This document shows positions 24,301 through 35,480 of a DNA stretch of 64,000 nucleotides, in pieces (position 1 is the first letter of the stretch; each line of letters opens with the position of its first letter). The notes beneath the pieces were generated by a model, which worked only from the letters and a program-made list of their open reading frames with translations, was not told the DNA's origin and searched no databases. The position numbers and the translations under genes were made by a program. Source of the DNA: Ptiloglossa arizonensis. Taxonomy: Eukaryota > Arthropoda > Insecta > Hymenoptera > Colletidae. The stretch spans positions 5,547,105 to 5,611,104 of the forward strand of contig NC_135052.1 of assembly GCF_051014685.1 (NCBI RefSeq), written 5' to 3'.

Positions 24301-24562
24301 GCGTTGAACGTTACATACGTGTGTGTATAGATTTACTGAAAGTGTGTTTAAAAAAAGTATGCGTCGGGAGCGACGAGTTCTCCATCGTTTCAGTACAGGA
24401 GGGAAACCGAGTCACCTGACCAGAGTCGGTGACCGGAATCCTTTGGAAAGTGACGACCCGGTGCATTCGAGTCGATCCACTTATGTCGAGGGATGCGAGA
24501 CTCTCGAGGGCAAGTATAATAATCCGAGAAATCCATGTGTAATTTGAATCGATGCTTCTGAA

Positions 24563-24664
24563 AAAGACGCGATCCCAAAAGCAAGGAGAACGCGATCCCA
24601 AAAGCAAGGATGAACGCGATCCGAAAAGCAAGGATGAACGCGATCCCAAAAGCAAGGATGAACG
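24563..24664. repeat. 24-bp minisatellite, about 4 copies
   Basis: GCGATCCCAAAAGCAAGGAT followed by GAAC, repeated with one 23-bp unit and one C-to-G change. It is open in the minus strand as a repeated SSLL(F)GSR peptide, but nothing suggests real coding. Confidence 0.9.
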
Positions 24665-25420
24665 TTCATCTCGCACGATGAACGTCATATCCGATGGATG
24701 GACGATCACAGCGTTACCCACGTTCCACTAGCGGCTGCTGGACGAAGATTCGAATCGTGGAAGCGACTCCGTGTCAGGTGGTTCCTTTCTATCGCGTAAA
24801 TGCATCTTCATTGTCGAACGCGGACGCGCAGGCTGCAAGAATAATCCCGGGACAACAGTCGTCGTTCTCCGTGGTTCCCATCCATCCCCGAGAAACAATA
24901 GGGCATCTCCCATCCCCCCTTAACAAAGAGAGAAGGCCGCTTTCCTTTCTCAAGAACTCGGAGCGGAGTGAACGACGATCGCGTTGGGAGGTACGCGGTT
25001 TCGCGCGAGTCGCGATCCTGAAAGCAAGAGGAAGGCGGAGGCGATGTAGTTCAGAAACGGCGGGCTCTAATTGAGCGACGTTAATTACTTTATAAAGCGC
25101 CGGTCGTGCTTCATAGTTGATCGAAGCGATAACCATCTGGCACGAAACGGGCGCGCGAGTCTCCGTGGTTAACGGATATTTTTAATCGGTTCCTCGAGCG
25201 AAAGTGAGCACATACGCTTCTCCGTTAGCTAAGGGAATAAAAACGGGAGGGATCGGTGGGTAGAAATCATCGGGCACGGTTTCTGAAACGGTGCGATGGT
25301 TACGAGCTGCGTGATCTCGAAAGCAAGTGGCGAGCACTTGCTCACCTCGCGTAGAAAAATGGACTAGTAACGAGAAAAATGAGGCGAATTCGTGCATCCA
25401 GAACGATTGGAAGCCACTGG

Positions 25421-25454
<34 letters not shown>

Positions 25455-26949
25455 TGTATATAAATATATATGTATATACGTATGTAACGAAGAGTTAATT
25501 TAGCTCTCTCACGCGATTCAGGAAGGCCGTTATTCGCGAAGGACGCTTCCCACGTTAGTTCGCGTCAGATGTGCCGCCGGTGTCGGTCGTTCGTTTCGTC
25601 CAGGGGGAGGACGTTCTCGAAATATTCTCAAGCACCGTAAAAACGAACGATACCGATCTCTCCCCGTTTCGATGAACGTATCTACCGTTCGACTGAATTC
25701 CGATGAACTTGTAGAAACGGATACACCAAACGCGTGTAAAACGCTACGGTATCCGAACTGTTACTGTTAGCGAAATTGTTCCACGGTGAATTTAAATTTG
25801 AGCAACGAGATGACCGATTCGATATAAAAATACATTACCAGAGACGAAGAATGTGTTACCAGACTCCGTGTCCCGTGACTCGGAGCGTTTTCGCACATTT
25901 CAAAATGGATACAAAATAGATGAGATTGTATTATACCTTGCAACAATTTCCCATCGCTCGTCTAATCTCTAGATGCGCGTAGCGATCAAGTAATCCGTTC
26001 TTTCAATTTAATCTGTTCGCGAATTGTCCGTTCGAATGTGTTCTTTATTTAAATACGGTTTACGGGACGAAAAACGTCACAGTGATCCAATCGAGCGACG
26101 ATCGGGTAGATCTGTATCAGAGGAGTACGTAAGATTACAATTTTTCAACCGATTGCATCGTGTTACATATTTTCCAAGCTCCGTTGCACTGTAATTGAAC
26201 GTTTGTAGATTTACGTGTGTCTTCGGTCGTCATTTTCGTATTATGCTCACATCGATACTCGTGAAACGTTGTGTATTTCAACTGGATTTTCTCGAAACTC
26301 GTGTTTCACGGGATCAATTGGCGCTAAAATACGGCGAGTCAACTATGGTCGAATTTAGAAACTTTGCGGGATTTAAGTGTAAAGAAAGGCGAAGCGTGCG
26401 TTAATGAAGACGCAAAGAAGCGCTGTTTACGGAAAGAAATTTACGGAAGGATAGGCACTCGAGCGATTGAGCTGCTGGATAACCGATGTCTACAATTACC
26501 TCGTCGGATTTGATGAAAGTATAAACGAGTTATTAGATGTTTGCTCAAGATTATCATCGGGCTGCGCCAGCAACCGAAAGAATTCCTTGCCGGAGGAAAA
26601 AGTGCAGCTGATACATCGATGGAACAAACACGTATTTCATCGAGAAATAGTTCATTCATTTGCATCCGAAACGGATATATTCATTTTACTTCGCGAGCAA
26701 TCGACGTTCAAAATCTGTGCTTTCGATTCTTCTCCCTGCATTTAACGTCGATACGAAGAAAAAAAAATTAATACAAATACGTTCTAATAAGATATCAAGT
26801 GGTGTGTTTGTTAAGAGAATACCTCTGTATTCTATTGATGGTGACATTTGGGAAAGAATAAGAAAACAAAAGATCTAGACTGTTATATGGGGAGCATGAG
26901 TATGGACACGTGCAAAGAGTAACATGTGAATATTAGTAAAATTAAGTAT
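24665..26949. other. Gene-poor stretch
   Basis: CpG-rich to 25.4 kb, then AT-richer. It contains a TA microsatellite at 25423-25452. No coding exon or structured RNA is supported. Confidence 0.35.
25423..25452. repeat. (TA)n microsatellite
   Basis: Thirty bases of alternating TA, followed by a looser TATATAAATATATATGTATA tract. Confidence 0.9.
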
Positions 26950-27262
26950 AAAGTATGTAATATATATAATAAATATATATATGTAAAACCACAGTGCATA
27001 TTTTCCTTCAATATTTCATATGCCATTTTTAACGTTACCATTTCTTCTTGAATACTCTTATTATTACCAGCAAAACTACAATTTTTAAAATCGAATTTCT
27101 GACGACATTGTAACATATCGTGTTCGTGAAAGTGTTCTTTCTTTTTCCAATTGTCTTTCTGTCTGCTCTATGTACGACTTGTTGCATCTTATGCAGTTGA
27201 TCGAGCAAATCACATTGCTTCCACAAGATCGTAGCCTTGCTTCGCGAGTCAACCTCGACAGA
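26950..27262 (-). pseudogene. Possible Penelope-like GIY-YIG endonuclease fragment
   Basis: On the minus strand one frame reads NVICSINCIRCNKSYIEQTERQLEKER, like the C-x2-C-x-K-x-YIGQTxR start of the GIY-YIG domain found in Penelope-like elements; the Gly is Glu here. A second frame reads HEHDMLQCRQKFDFKN...SIQEEMVTLKM, like the following H-x-FDF and SEM-x-IK blocks. The frame change, the altered Gly and the lack of any reverse transcriptase region mark a relic. The assignment rests on short motifs only. Confidence 0.4.
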
Positions 27263-27870
27263 GACAAATTTGTCGCACTACGCGAATTCAGAGAATACTC
27301 CGAAAGTGTCTTCGGAGGTAAAAATTACCGACTACTGTTATATAGTGATCGGAACGAATTCAATTTGCACGGTAAGTGGTCCAAATAATAACTTGTACGA
27401 TACACAGAAAGGACTTGGGATCCGATGAGACTCGTTTCAGTTTACCGAGGTCACAGAAGATGGTCACGCGCTGCCGGTTCCAAGGTATGAGTGTCGAAAT
27501 GTCTATGGTGCTCCAGAAGTTCTGGTTTCCAAATTCTCCGTTGCGACTCTGATCCGTGTTCTCCATTTTTCCACGAACGTGGACAATAATTTCCACGGTA
27601 CATGAATTATTTTAACAGCGGAACAGTGTCTAACGGGACAAGGTTAACCGAGGACGAATCAATACTTAGAGAAGTATTTTTTAATTCAATTTTAATTTTT
27701 TAATTTATTCTGATATAGAAATTCGACTCACACCTTGTTAAGATTGGTTCGGTTATTTCGTGGAATCGTTCGATCAATTTTGTTTACAACGAATGCAAAT
27801 AAACAGACGTCAGTCGCGTAGAACGCTCAAGGGAAATAATTTGTGTATTTATATGTAAATCTATATTTAA

Positions 27871-28124
27871 ACGAACCTAACCTAAGAATATTTGAGGTTA
27901 GATCTACGGAAACTTTCCTCTTCGCTTCGTTTCTACGAAACTTTGCGACTACTCCGATACGATATACTTTCTTCTAATTTGCCCAACAATGGCAAATATT
28001 TAACGAACCTAACCTACCAATATTTGAGGTTAGATCTACAGAAATTTTCGTCTTCGTTTCGCTTTTACGCAACTTTGCTATTACTCCTGTACGATACACT
28101 TTCTTCCAATTTGCCCAACAATGG
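27871..28124. repeat. 132-bp tandem duplication, 2 copies
   Basis: ACGAACCTAACCTA(A/C) begins both copies (27871 and 28003), followed by TATTTGAGGTTAGATCTAC and ending TTTGCCCAACAATGGC. Divergence is about 10-15% by eye. Confidence 0.85.
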
Positions 28125-30911
28125 CGCTACGGTAATAATAATAGCGTTACAGTCACTGTCTATCGTTCATACGTGTCTATATTATTCTATCGCGTACGCG
28201 CGGTAGGTCTCGCGCGAAAAGATCAAGAATTCGTGCCGGAAGTGTGAAATTCTTGAGCAACGAAAGGATCGGGCGTTTACTTACGGTCGCATACTGCGCG
28301 CGCCGGAAATGCGTAACACGGCGTGGTGAAAACTCGATCGCACCTTCATCATATCCTGAAATTAGTAACCGCGATTAAAGTTCCCAGCACGGAGAGAACA
28401 GGTTTCACCGCGGTTAGAATTCAGACGAAAGCCTGCCGTGTTTCGTGTCACTCGATTTCTTAATTGTAGGATAAAATTCTTCGAGAACCGTACCAGCCAG
28501 TCAGATTCACTCTTCCACCTGTTCCCACGTTGAACCTGCAATCAAACGCACGGCTGTCGATTTTCCAATCTAGATAAAAATTGAAAGCGCTTTAACGCGT
28601 TGATTGCCCGGTCGATTTCGAAAAAATTTTCCACGCGGCACCGCTCCACGTTTCTTCGTAATTATATTATACTTTCAGCCAGATACCTGCGTTTCGATCA
28701 ATTCGACAAAACTTCTCCGCATACGCTTCTCGAACATTCGTTATCCGTAGTTGAACATCGTTCCTTGAAATACGATCACGTAGCAATCGAAACATTGTTG
28801 TATAGGTAATGCGAGTTTTCGGAAAATACGTGTCTAATCGGCACAATAAATTCGTGTCTCGGTTAATATTCTCGGAATATTGTAATCTCGTAGCAAAGCC
28901 GTGTTAACACGTGGAAGTAACGATACTTTAAGCAAATGAAAAAGAAAATTTGATTCTGTCGATGCGACTAGGTACGTATACGTAGTTCGCGTGAAATCTA
29001 AGAAATAATATCCTCGTATTAAGACTGAATATTACTTGGCTGAATGTTACTTTTATCGAGATTCGTAAATACGATGCAATATGATAATTCAACGATCGTA
29101 TTAATGGAGTTTGTTCACCATATCGAGCGTTTACAACGTTCTCCGTCGCAATTATTGCAAGATGGAACTTTCGTGGTGCAATTTTTAACATCGTTCCCTC
29201 TGATCGTTCAGCGTGGTCTTCGTTTCTTAAAGAATATTTCGATTTCGGGCACTTCTTCAATTCTCGTGTTTGCAATTTCTGATGCAATGCTTGGTGCTAC
29301 GTAAACAAAAGGGTAAACAGAACTAGCTCGGCGCTCAACGTATTAAACGAACTCGAGATACACGAGGACAGAGCTCGACCTGTTTCACGCGACTGCGAAA
29401 ATCGGGTTCGAGTCACACGCGATCTCTTCGCAAACGAGGCTCGCCGGAAATGTTCGTTTCAATCTGGCCGCGACAGAGTTAACCGTTTCTCGAACTCGTA
29501 TCGCGGAAGTGATTCGATTTTTAGGGGAAAAATTACCACCTGCCGAATCGCCTGTCGGAAACGTCAATAATTACGCTTATCTCGAGCTCGATAGGACTGC
29601 AATCGTCGATTTCGTACTATCAGGGATTTCCCAAAAGATATCACGCATTTCGAAACTTTGACTCGTTATCTAAGATCTGTCGTGGGGAAAAAATTGCATC
29701 GCTTCGTTTCCCTGAACGCCAAAAATCACCCGAAAAGACGATCCAAAGTCCGTCCGTATTCTATTTTTAATTAGAAACTAACATTTTCTTTTACAAATAG
29801 AGTTCAACGTTGCATCGATTTCTTGCTTATAATCCACGGGAATGTTGCAGCTTAATTATATTATTCGTTCGACAATCTCCGTTTCTTTAATAAATTTAAG
29901 CAGCGCGTAGATCTTATCATCGTCGACGTTATCTTTCAGCGTAGATCCTACTTTGTATTCATTACGGAGCAAATTATACTTCGAACAGGTTTGGATAAGG
30001 TGATCTCGCGAAGTTGGTACGCTTCGTAAATTGGTGCTGGTTCCTTGGCACGAGCGAATTTGACGCAGTTTGTTCTAATTCAAGTTACAACCACTCGATC
30101 TCTTCGACATAAGAGCGAATCGTTCGTTCTCGTTCGATGAACGAGTCGGAGCTTTGAAAATTAGAAAAAATAACAGTTTGCGCGTAGGAATTCTCACGTA
30201 CAATTTAAATGACGTAGTCGAATGGCTATTAACTCCGTACATTGCGCAATCGTTGCAGTGTAACCATCGCTTGTCTACGCTTTTGTATTCAATAATGGTG
30301 CAAAAGTGGCAGAACTCGGCCTCAAAATAAACGAAACGTACAATGGAAACTCGTATCGATGCGCACATTTTCGTAATCGTTACGAAAAGAACTTTCCAAC
30401 GATGTGTCGATACGTGTATTTCGTTTCGTTGGAGAATCGAGAACTAACGGAATAAATTTCGCAATAATTTACGAAGCGTTCGATATTTTTCTCGCGAACA
30501 CCGCTTCGCTGAGAAATGACAAAACGGTGCACGCTCCGCGGAATCATTGAGCGTGATTCACGGCGTAATTGGCCCGATATCCCCGTTTCTGTCAACACGT
30601 CCCAGTGACACGTGTCGGGGACTCTTATTTCCCTGCAAACCGCCGTACCTTATTCACCGTGGCTCGCTTATCGCGTACAGTTATCGCGTTCTGTACCAAC
30701 CGCTCGCGCCACGCTCGGATCAAAGATCAGCAAACGAACTTCGATTTATTTGCTGTTGCAGTGTCATTGCTATCGCGCGTTATATGCAGTCGAGGCTCGT
30801 AGGTAGCAAACAGATGTCAGAAACGTGACAAAACGTGTGTCACACGAACCGTTGATTGTTCCCAGTCCCGGCGCGACATTGCAATACTCAAAGTAACGAT
30901 AATAATAAGAA
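28125..30911. other. No gene recognised
   Basis: About 2.8 kb of unique-looking AT/CpG-mixed sequence with only short overlapping ORFs. I see no repeat array, conserved protein motif or RNA gene. Confidence 0.35.
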
Positions 30912-30966
30912 ACGTTTCGTTCTTGCACGTTTCGTTCTTGCACGTTTCGTTCTTGCACGTTTCGCA
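30912..30966. repeat. 15-bp minisatellite, 3.5 copies
   Basis: ACGTTTCGTTCTTGC repeated at 30912, 30927 and 30942 with a partial fourth copy. Confidence 0.92.
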
Positions 30967-31388
30967 CATTTCACGTGAATTTTCGTACATCAACGACGAA
31001 CGAAGCAACCCAGACGTACCATCGACGCTAATTAAACGAAAGAACGGCACGATGTACACGCGAAGTGACACGGCAAGATCGCGCGTACGAAACTACACTC
31101 GTGTGCATACATCTTGCGCAAGAGTGGCGGTTGCGTGCACGCTAGAACGGGAGCAAGATTTCCGTCTAGAGAAACAACGATTTTCAGTAATTGACGTTCC
31201 TCGCTGCGACCATTCCTGGATTTTGTGTTCACGGTTAACGGTGGTAAATCGTTTGCGGGTTATAGCGGTATACGGACGATGTAGATCGTCGTGGTTGAAC
31301 TTGACGATATATGTGTACATGGAATGTAAAAATTGGAGATGTCGAGTTTAGGAAATGTTCGAAGAAGTTCGTTATTGGGACTGGGACG

Positions 31389-32250
31389 CAGAAATCTAAT
31401 CACTGTATTTCGTTTTATGAAAGGTGTCTTCTCGTGTTTCATCAATTTTACATAGGGATTGGTGGATGTCTTTATGTTCGATTAATTTTGTGGGGCACTC
31501 GTAGGTATATTTTTATTTTTGGTAAATTTTGTATAGGAATCAGTAGGTGACTTTTTACTCTTTAGAAATTTGCTACAAGGATCAGTGGTGATATATTATT
31601 CGAAATTTTATATCGTATCGAATAAGGATTGACTTTGAAACTCGTACAAAATCTCTCTCCATCATCGTGCAGAAATTTAATCGTTGTATTTTGTTTTATG
31701 AAAGGTGTCTTCTTATATTTTATCAATTTTACATAGGGATTGGTGGATGTCTTTTTATGTTCGATTAATTTTGTGGGGCACTCGTAGGTATATTTTTATT
31801 TTTGGTAAATTTCGTATAGGAATCAGTAGGTGAGTTTTTATTCTTTAGAAATTTGCTACAAGGATCAGTGGTGATATATTATTCGAAATTTGATATCGTA
31901 TCGAATAAGGATTAAGTTTGAAACTCGAACAAAATCCCTCTCCATCATCTTGCTTACTTTACTCTGGTATTTGAATTTTATTTATTTTTCTCTATGTAAA
32001 ATGAATAACGATTATCCGTATAATTTTTGGTAAATTTCGTATAGGAATCAGTAGATGACTTTTTATTTTTTAGAAATTTCCTACAAGAATCAATGGTGAT
32101 ATATTGTTCGAAATTTGATATCGTATCGAATAAGGATTGAGTTTGAAACTCGAACAAAATCCCTCTCCATCACTTTGCTTACTTTACTCTGGTATTTGAA
32201 TTTTATTTATTTTCCTTTATGTAAAATAAATAACGATTATCCGTATAATT
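31389..32250. repeat. Nested tandem repeats, 281-bp and about 225-bp units
   Basis: A 281-bp unit starts CAGAAAT(C/T)TAATC at 31389 and 31670. Its second half (TTTTTGGTAAATTTCGTATAG..., near 31798) together with a new segment (TTGCTTACTTTACTCTGGTA) is repeated as a block of about 225 bp from about 32022. So two overlapping duplications of different size occurred. AT-rich and non-coding. Confidence 0.85.
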
Positions 32251-33137
32251 TTTCAAAATAATTTTCCAATTAATTGCGATTCGGTAAGGTGGAGAGCGTG
32301 TTACTAACGAGTTGTTTACTTGTTAGTATTCAGAACGTGGCGATGCTCCGATGGTTGTACTCTAAATAAATGCGCGATTCGATGAAAACGGCAGACCCCG
32401 CTGGGAAGCACGAATTTCATTTTCGTTTGTTACGGTTAGGTAGGCAAGGTTCCGCCGGAAGTGGAAGCGATTTAAGTGTTGCAGCGTCGCATCGTGCCGG
32501 AAACGCGCGACGAGACCCCGTGAAACAAATCGAACCAGCATTGTTCGCCGCGAAATCGCGCTTGCATACACCCGGAAGTAGCGGGTCGTTTCCGGAAAGA
32601 GGTGAAAATCGTCTACCTAGGTCGCGATTCTAACGAGACTGAAAGTGGCGGTACAATTAAGTCTGCTATTAAAACAACGTTCCCCATTTAAAAGAAAAAA
32701 AAACCTGTTGGTCTTATTAATTCCTAAAAATGTGGATCAGAGTCTTGTAAACGACATATTAAAAGTAAAAAGTGTTTAATCAAATTTGATAAGCAGATGG
32801 TTGGAATTACCCCATAGAATAACAAAAAAATATATAAACAAGGTTAACGGAGACTTACTTTACTACTTACAGAACTAGAACGATTTTTTTGAAAAATAGA
32901 TATCCCAGGGAAAACATAAAATGGTTCAATAAAACAGTTTGGACCAAGTTTCTTTCGAAATAACCGTATTATTATACGTGTAATTATAACTATATTAATT
33001 GACTGCAACAAAATTTGAACCCCCATAAACTTGTTCGCTAGACATTCATGAAGTATTCGAAAATATATTTGATTCCTTCTGGAAGACCAAGTTCTGAAAA
33101 TTGAAATTTCATCGAGCCTACGTTACAGTATAATAAC
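32251..33137. other. No gene recognised
   Basis: A CpG-rich block at 32.35-32.64 kb followed by AT-rich sequence. Short ORFs only; nothing recognised. Confidence 0.35.
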
Positions 33138-33271
33138 ATTGTGTTGTACGGAAAGTCATTTCGTTATTTTCGGTGAAAATGAAGCACAATTTTTTTTAAA
33201 GTGTACAAACGTTTTATTAAATTACATATTCTCCATTTTGGAAAACGAAATCACTTCCCGAACGACCCGAT
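33138..33271. mobile_element. Mariner-type MITE, copy 1
   Basis: Ends GTTGTACGGAAAGTCATTTCG and (inverted) CGGGTCGTTCGGGAAGTGAT flank an interior containing ATTAAATTACATATTCTCCA and GGTGAAAATGAAGCAC. The same layout occurs at 35287, 38667 and 60810. It is about 134 bp with no ORF. The next 60 bp are also shared with copy 2, so the two copies lie in a larger duplicated segment. Confidence 0.75.
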
Positions 33272-33940
33272 AATATTTTCAAATCGATATCACTGCAGCA
33301 CGGTAAAAAAAAAAGAAAAAACTACGAGCTACCGGACTAATGCAACAAAATTCGTTTCTCTTGTATCTATCCAATATCTCGTATTACGCAACGTCGGTTT
33401 CTTTTAATTTTCAATTGGTCGTCCCGTATTTGGTTACCCTCTGTGACCGGTAATTGTATTGTGATTGAATTAAGGGAGAGAAACGAGGAAGCCGCGTTTG
33501 GCGAGTCGTTGTTCTTGTCATACACCTTATTAGAAACTGTCACGAAGATATACGAGCTCTTCCACGAAAGACGTCTACTGCTCCCATGGCGTTGCTTCCT
33601 CTTTCATCAGAATGCTTTTACGTGCAATCATGTTAAAGTGCTTTATTACATGGAAACGCGAAATAACGATCCACTGTGTTTGCGTGCCGTGTACGAAAGG
33701 GTGGAAGGTGCAACGATCGGCCGCGCCCTCGACAAGGCGCGGCTTTCGAGGGCGTGGTGTTTACCGCGCGACAGTGCCACGCGCGAGCTCCCTTATCCCT
33801 CATCCCTGTATAATAAACGCGCATTAATAATTTACATCCTGTGCAATTAGGAGACAAAAGTTCCGAAAACGAACGTAGCCAAATGTTTGCCTCCTTCTTC
33901 GACCGACTTCTCTAAAATTCTCAAAGAACTCCGTTAGCTT
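33272..33940. other. No gene recognised; GC palindrome at about 33.72-33.76 kb
   Basis: Contains a 135-codon plus-strand ORF (33443-33850) with no recognisable motif. It also holds an 8-bp-arm inverted repeat, GCCCTCGA...TCGAGGGC, around an AAGGCGCGGC loop. Neither is convincing as a gene. Confidence 0.3.
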
Positions 33941-34465
33941 GCTTACCTCAACCATGGGCTAGTAGGAGTTGAGTGAAATAATGTTTGCGTTGATCAGTAT
34001 TGCGTAATATATTCCTGAAAAGGACTCGAAAGTTTCTAATTTTGTTTACGAGTACGCGTGTGCGACAATTGTGTTAATGTATTATCGGAGCAAGAAAAAT
34101 CAATGTATAAAGTAAAAATTTAGAAATCATAGGGCGTAGTGTATTGTATAATAAAAAATCGAAGAAACTTTGTAACGGTAATTGAAAAGATTCGTTGCAA
34201 AGAAATCTTTTAGCCTGCTTACCCCAACCATGGGCTAGTAGGAGTTGAGTGAAATAATGTTTGCGTTGATCAGTATTGCGTAATATATTCCTGAAAAGGA
34301 CTCGAAAGTTTCTAATTTTGTTTACGAGTACGCGTGTGCGACAATTGTGTTAATATATTATCGGAGCAAGAAAAATCAATGTATAAAATAAAAGTTTAGA
34401 AATCATAGAGCGTAGTGTATTATATAGTAAAAAATCGAAGAAACATTTGTAACGGTGATTGGAAG
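33941..34465. repeat. 276-bp tandem duplication, 2 copies
   Basis: GCTTACC(T/C)CAACCATGGGC begins copies at 33941 and 34217. They run through GTAGGAGTTGAGTGAAATAA, ATTATCGGAGCAAGAAAAAT and AAAAAATCGAAGAAAC. Differences are few, so the duplication is fairly recent. Confidence 0.9.
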
Positions 34466-35286
34466 TGGAAGGACCCATTTCATATTTTATAATTTTTTCT
34501 ATGTATTAGTCTTCCTTGTTGTATACGATTTTTTCAGTTCGGTTAGGTTACAAGGAAATATGTTACCGGAAGAGGACCCAACATAAGGGTTGATTGCAAC
34601 GAATGCAAAGTACATGTTATTTTACGGTTTAGAAACGACGAGAAAGAGTGTAGAGTTGATCGCGAATACACCTGAATTGCAACGTTCGTCGAGAGATTTT
34701 CGGTTTGAATATACGTTCAATTTGTACGGTTCGACGTGCTACGTTTTCTGCGTTTACTATCGCCCATGCGAGCGTGCCGACGAGAGTTGCAAGAGTTGTA
34801 AATGACACGGTGATAAACAACTCGATTCTCCGGTTACGATAGATCCTGGCGGGAAGACGATTTATGTTCTGTAGCGTCTATTGTCGGAGAATGTCAGTGG
34901 GCGATCGGAATTGTTTACCCTATGACTTACTCGGCGGTCTCTTAGTCATAACTTATCCGTCATACGATATTCAGCAGGCTACGTGTATCGGCGTAAACGT
35001 AACGTATACCCAATGATAAAAATTCTTAACAATGGTACACGCCGGTGTATCGGCGTCGAATCATCGATCTGTATTTGTCGAACGCGCGTCACGTTTCAAA
35101 ATTTCGCGCTTCGAATCTGAAAAGGAAGTTCCCTCGAAGTTGACGCACGGTGGTCGGAAATCCGCGAAAGTATGGTATTTTCGCGTTAGAACGTTGTAGT
35201 AGAATACGATAATATAATTTTTCAATTACGTTTAACTTGCATAGGGTGTCTTAGAAAAGTTGGTCCCATATTTTGTTTTTAATTAT

Positions 35287-35420
35287 CAGGTTATTCGGAA
35301 AGTCATTTCCTTTTTTTTTTGGTGAAAAGGAAACACGATTTTTTTACAGCGTATAAACATTTGATTAAATTATATATTCTCCATTTTGGAAAACGAAACG
35401 ACTTTCCGAACAACCCGATA
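35287..35420. mobile_element. Mariner-type MITE, copy 2
   Basis: GGTTATTCGGAAAGTCATTT...ACTTTCCGAACAACCCGATA with the same interior (GGTGAAAAGGAAACACGATT, ATTATATATTCTCCATTTTG). A 27-bp poly-A lies in the shared downstream flank (about 35454-35480). Confidence 0.78.
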
Positions 35421-35449
35421 ATATTTTCAAATCGATATCACTGCAGCAC

Positions 35450-35480
<31 letters not shown>

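Noticed and set aside
24481..24721. Minus-strand ORFs with repeated GSRSSLL peptide
   Set aside because: The repeat follows a 24-bp minisatellite and is open in more than one frame; no sign of selection for coding.
27875..27890. CCTAACCTAA as a telomere-type repeat
   Set aside because: Only two units, part of the 132-bp duplication, not a TTAGG array.
33720..33760. GC-rich inverted repeat as a terminator or structured RNA
   Set aside because: Only 8-bp arms, no flanking gene; too weak to call.
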